Part shown: positions 6,526 through 6,887 of the stretch, in pieces
Layout: the number at the start of each line of letters is the position of its first letter
Numbering within the stretch: the first letter of the stretch is position 1
Source: JABDJZ01 sp047611125
GTDB lineage: Bacteria > Bacteroidota > Rhodothermia > Rhodothermales > UBA10348
Assembly (NCBI GenBank): GCA_047611125.1
Contig: JBLFXH010000181.1
Span: 1 to 6,887 of the forward strand
DNA length: 6,887 nucleotides
Direction: 5' to 3'
Made by a program: the position numbers and the translations under genes
Notes under the pieces: model-generated
What the model was told of the DNA's origin: nothing
The model's database searches: none
The model's input: the letters and a program-made list of their open reading frames with translations, nothing else

Positions 6526-6887
6526 TCAGTCAGTCTCTGGAGTCTTTGACTGTCCCTTTATTGAGCCCTCGTACATGTCATAACGCGCCAGTCTCCCTTC
6601 TAGTGCGCCGTTGACCAAAGCCTTCTTCCAGGTGGTCTTGAGCCCGACTGATTTCAGCGTCTCGGGCTTGCCGGCGTACACGTAGGCGGTGCGGCCACCA
6701 CAACACTGTTTGAACCAGTCGCCCAGCTCGCCCATCAGTGCACTAGCGGACTCCGAAGTACCCAGTCTGAGCCCATAGGGCGGGTTCGTCAGGATAATCC
6801 CTTCATCGACGGAATCGATGCCGCGGAAATCGCTCCGGACAATTGAGACGCGCTCACCATAGGGCAGTCGGGCCAGATTGCTGAGCG
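6526..6887 (-). CDS. RlmL-like class I SAM-dependent RNA methyltransferase, C-terminal end (partial)
   Basis: The frame enters from the right edge and gives about 120 visible residues. It contains the motif IV sequence TNPPYG (codons at about 6772-6789), typical of N2-guanine and N6-adenine methyltransferases, preceded by a DF segment consistent with the SAM fold. The C-terminal end has AYVYAG, a GLK segment and KKALVNGALEGRL, closely resembling the tail of THUMP-domain 23S rRNA methyltransferases of the RlmL (YcbY) family. In E. coli, RlmL methylates G2445 of 23S rRNA; whether this protein has the same target cannot be told from the tail. The THUMP domain and the SAM-binding glycine motif would lie outside the window. 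The tail ends in a short hydrophilic stretch (EGSIKGQSKTPETD) that is probably unstructured. An ATG at 6735 is internal, not the start, because coding continues upstream without a stop to the edge. The family is clear; the exact target is not. Confidence 0.85.
   Translation of the reverse strand, partial: LSNLARLPYGERVSIVRSDFRGIDSVDEGIILTNPPYGLRLGTSESASALMGELGDWFKQCCGGRTAYVYAGKPETLKSVGLKTTWKKALVNGALEGRLARYDMYEGSIKGQSKTPETD

Noticed and set aside
6089..6583. A 164-codon plus-strand frame overlapping the end of the aminotransferase and the convergent gap
   Set aside because: It is a shifted-frame shadow of the aminotransferase, with composition unlike a folded protein (Arg/Gly/Ser-rich) and no recognisable motif.

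Overview
The window looks like ordinary chromosomal DNA from a high-GC member of the Bacteroidota, most likely a Rhodothermia-type lineage. The basis is family resemblance: a Bacteroidota-style HisG-HisD pair, a HEXXH lipoprotein protease of the DUF5117/DUF4953 type, a class III aminotransferase of a kind common in that phylum, weak or absent Shine-Dalgarno sequences, and one exact match to the Bacteroidota -7 promoter consensus TAnnTTTG. GC content is clearly above 50% by eye. The assignment is inference; Gemmatimonadota or another neighbouring phylum is not excluded.

Layout, left to right. Positions 1-1317, minus strand: the start of a histidine operon, hisG (long form, complete) followed by hisD (cut by the left edge), overlapping by one base. 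Positions 1318-1411 form a 94-bp gap upstream of hisG that holds a 20-bp dyad but no clear promoter or terminator. Positions 1412-3895, minus: a large zinc-dependent metalloprotease lipoprotein. Positions 3896-3930: a 35-bp divergent gap with promoter-like sequence. Positions 3931-6419, plus: a two-gene operon of an exported M24 (Xaa-Pro aminopeptidase-like) metallopeptidase and a cytoplasmic PLP-dependent class III aminotransferase, separated by 2 bp. Positions 6420-6525: a convergent gap. Positions 6526-6887, minus: the C-terminal end of a RlmL-like RNA methyltransferase, cut by the right edge.

Together the genes suggest amino-acid metabolism and peptide use. HisG and HisD catalyse the first and last steps of histidine synthesis. 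The lipoprotein protease and the exported M24 enzyme, transcribed divergently, could degrade proteins and peptides outside the cytoplasm, and the aminotransferase could act on an amino acid inside the cell. That functional link is inferred from gene order only. No mobile element, CRISPR array, RNA gene, phage gene or recognisable defence system is visible, and I found no strong evidence of a new biological system. The most useful leads are the symmetric promoter-like sequence in the divergent gap and the dyad upstream of hisG.
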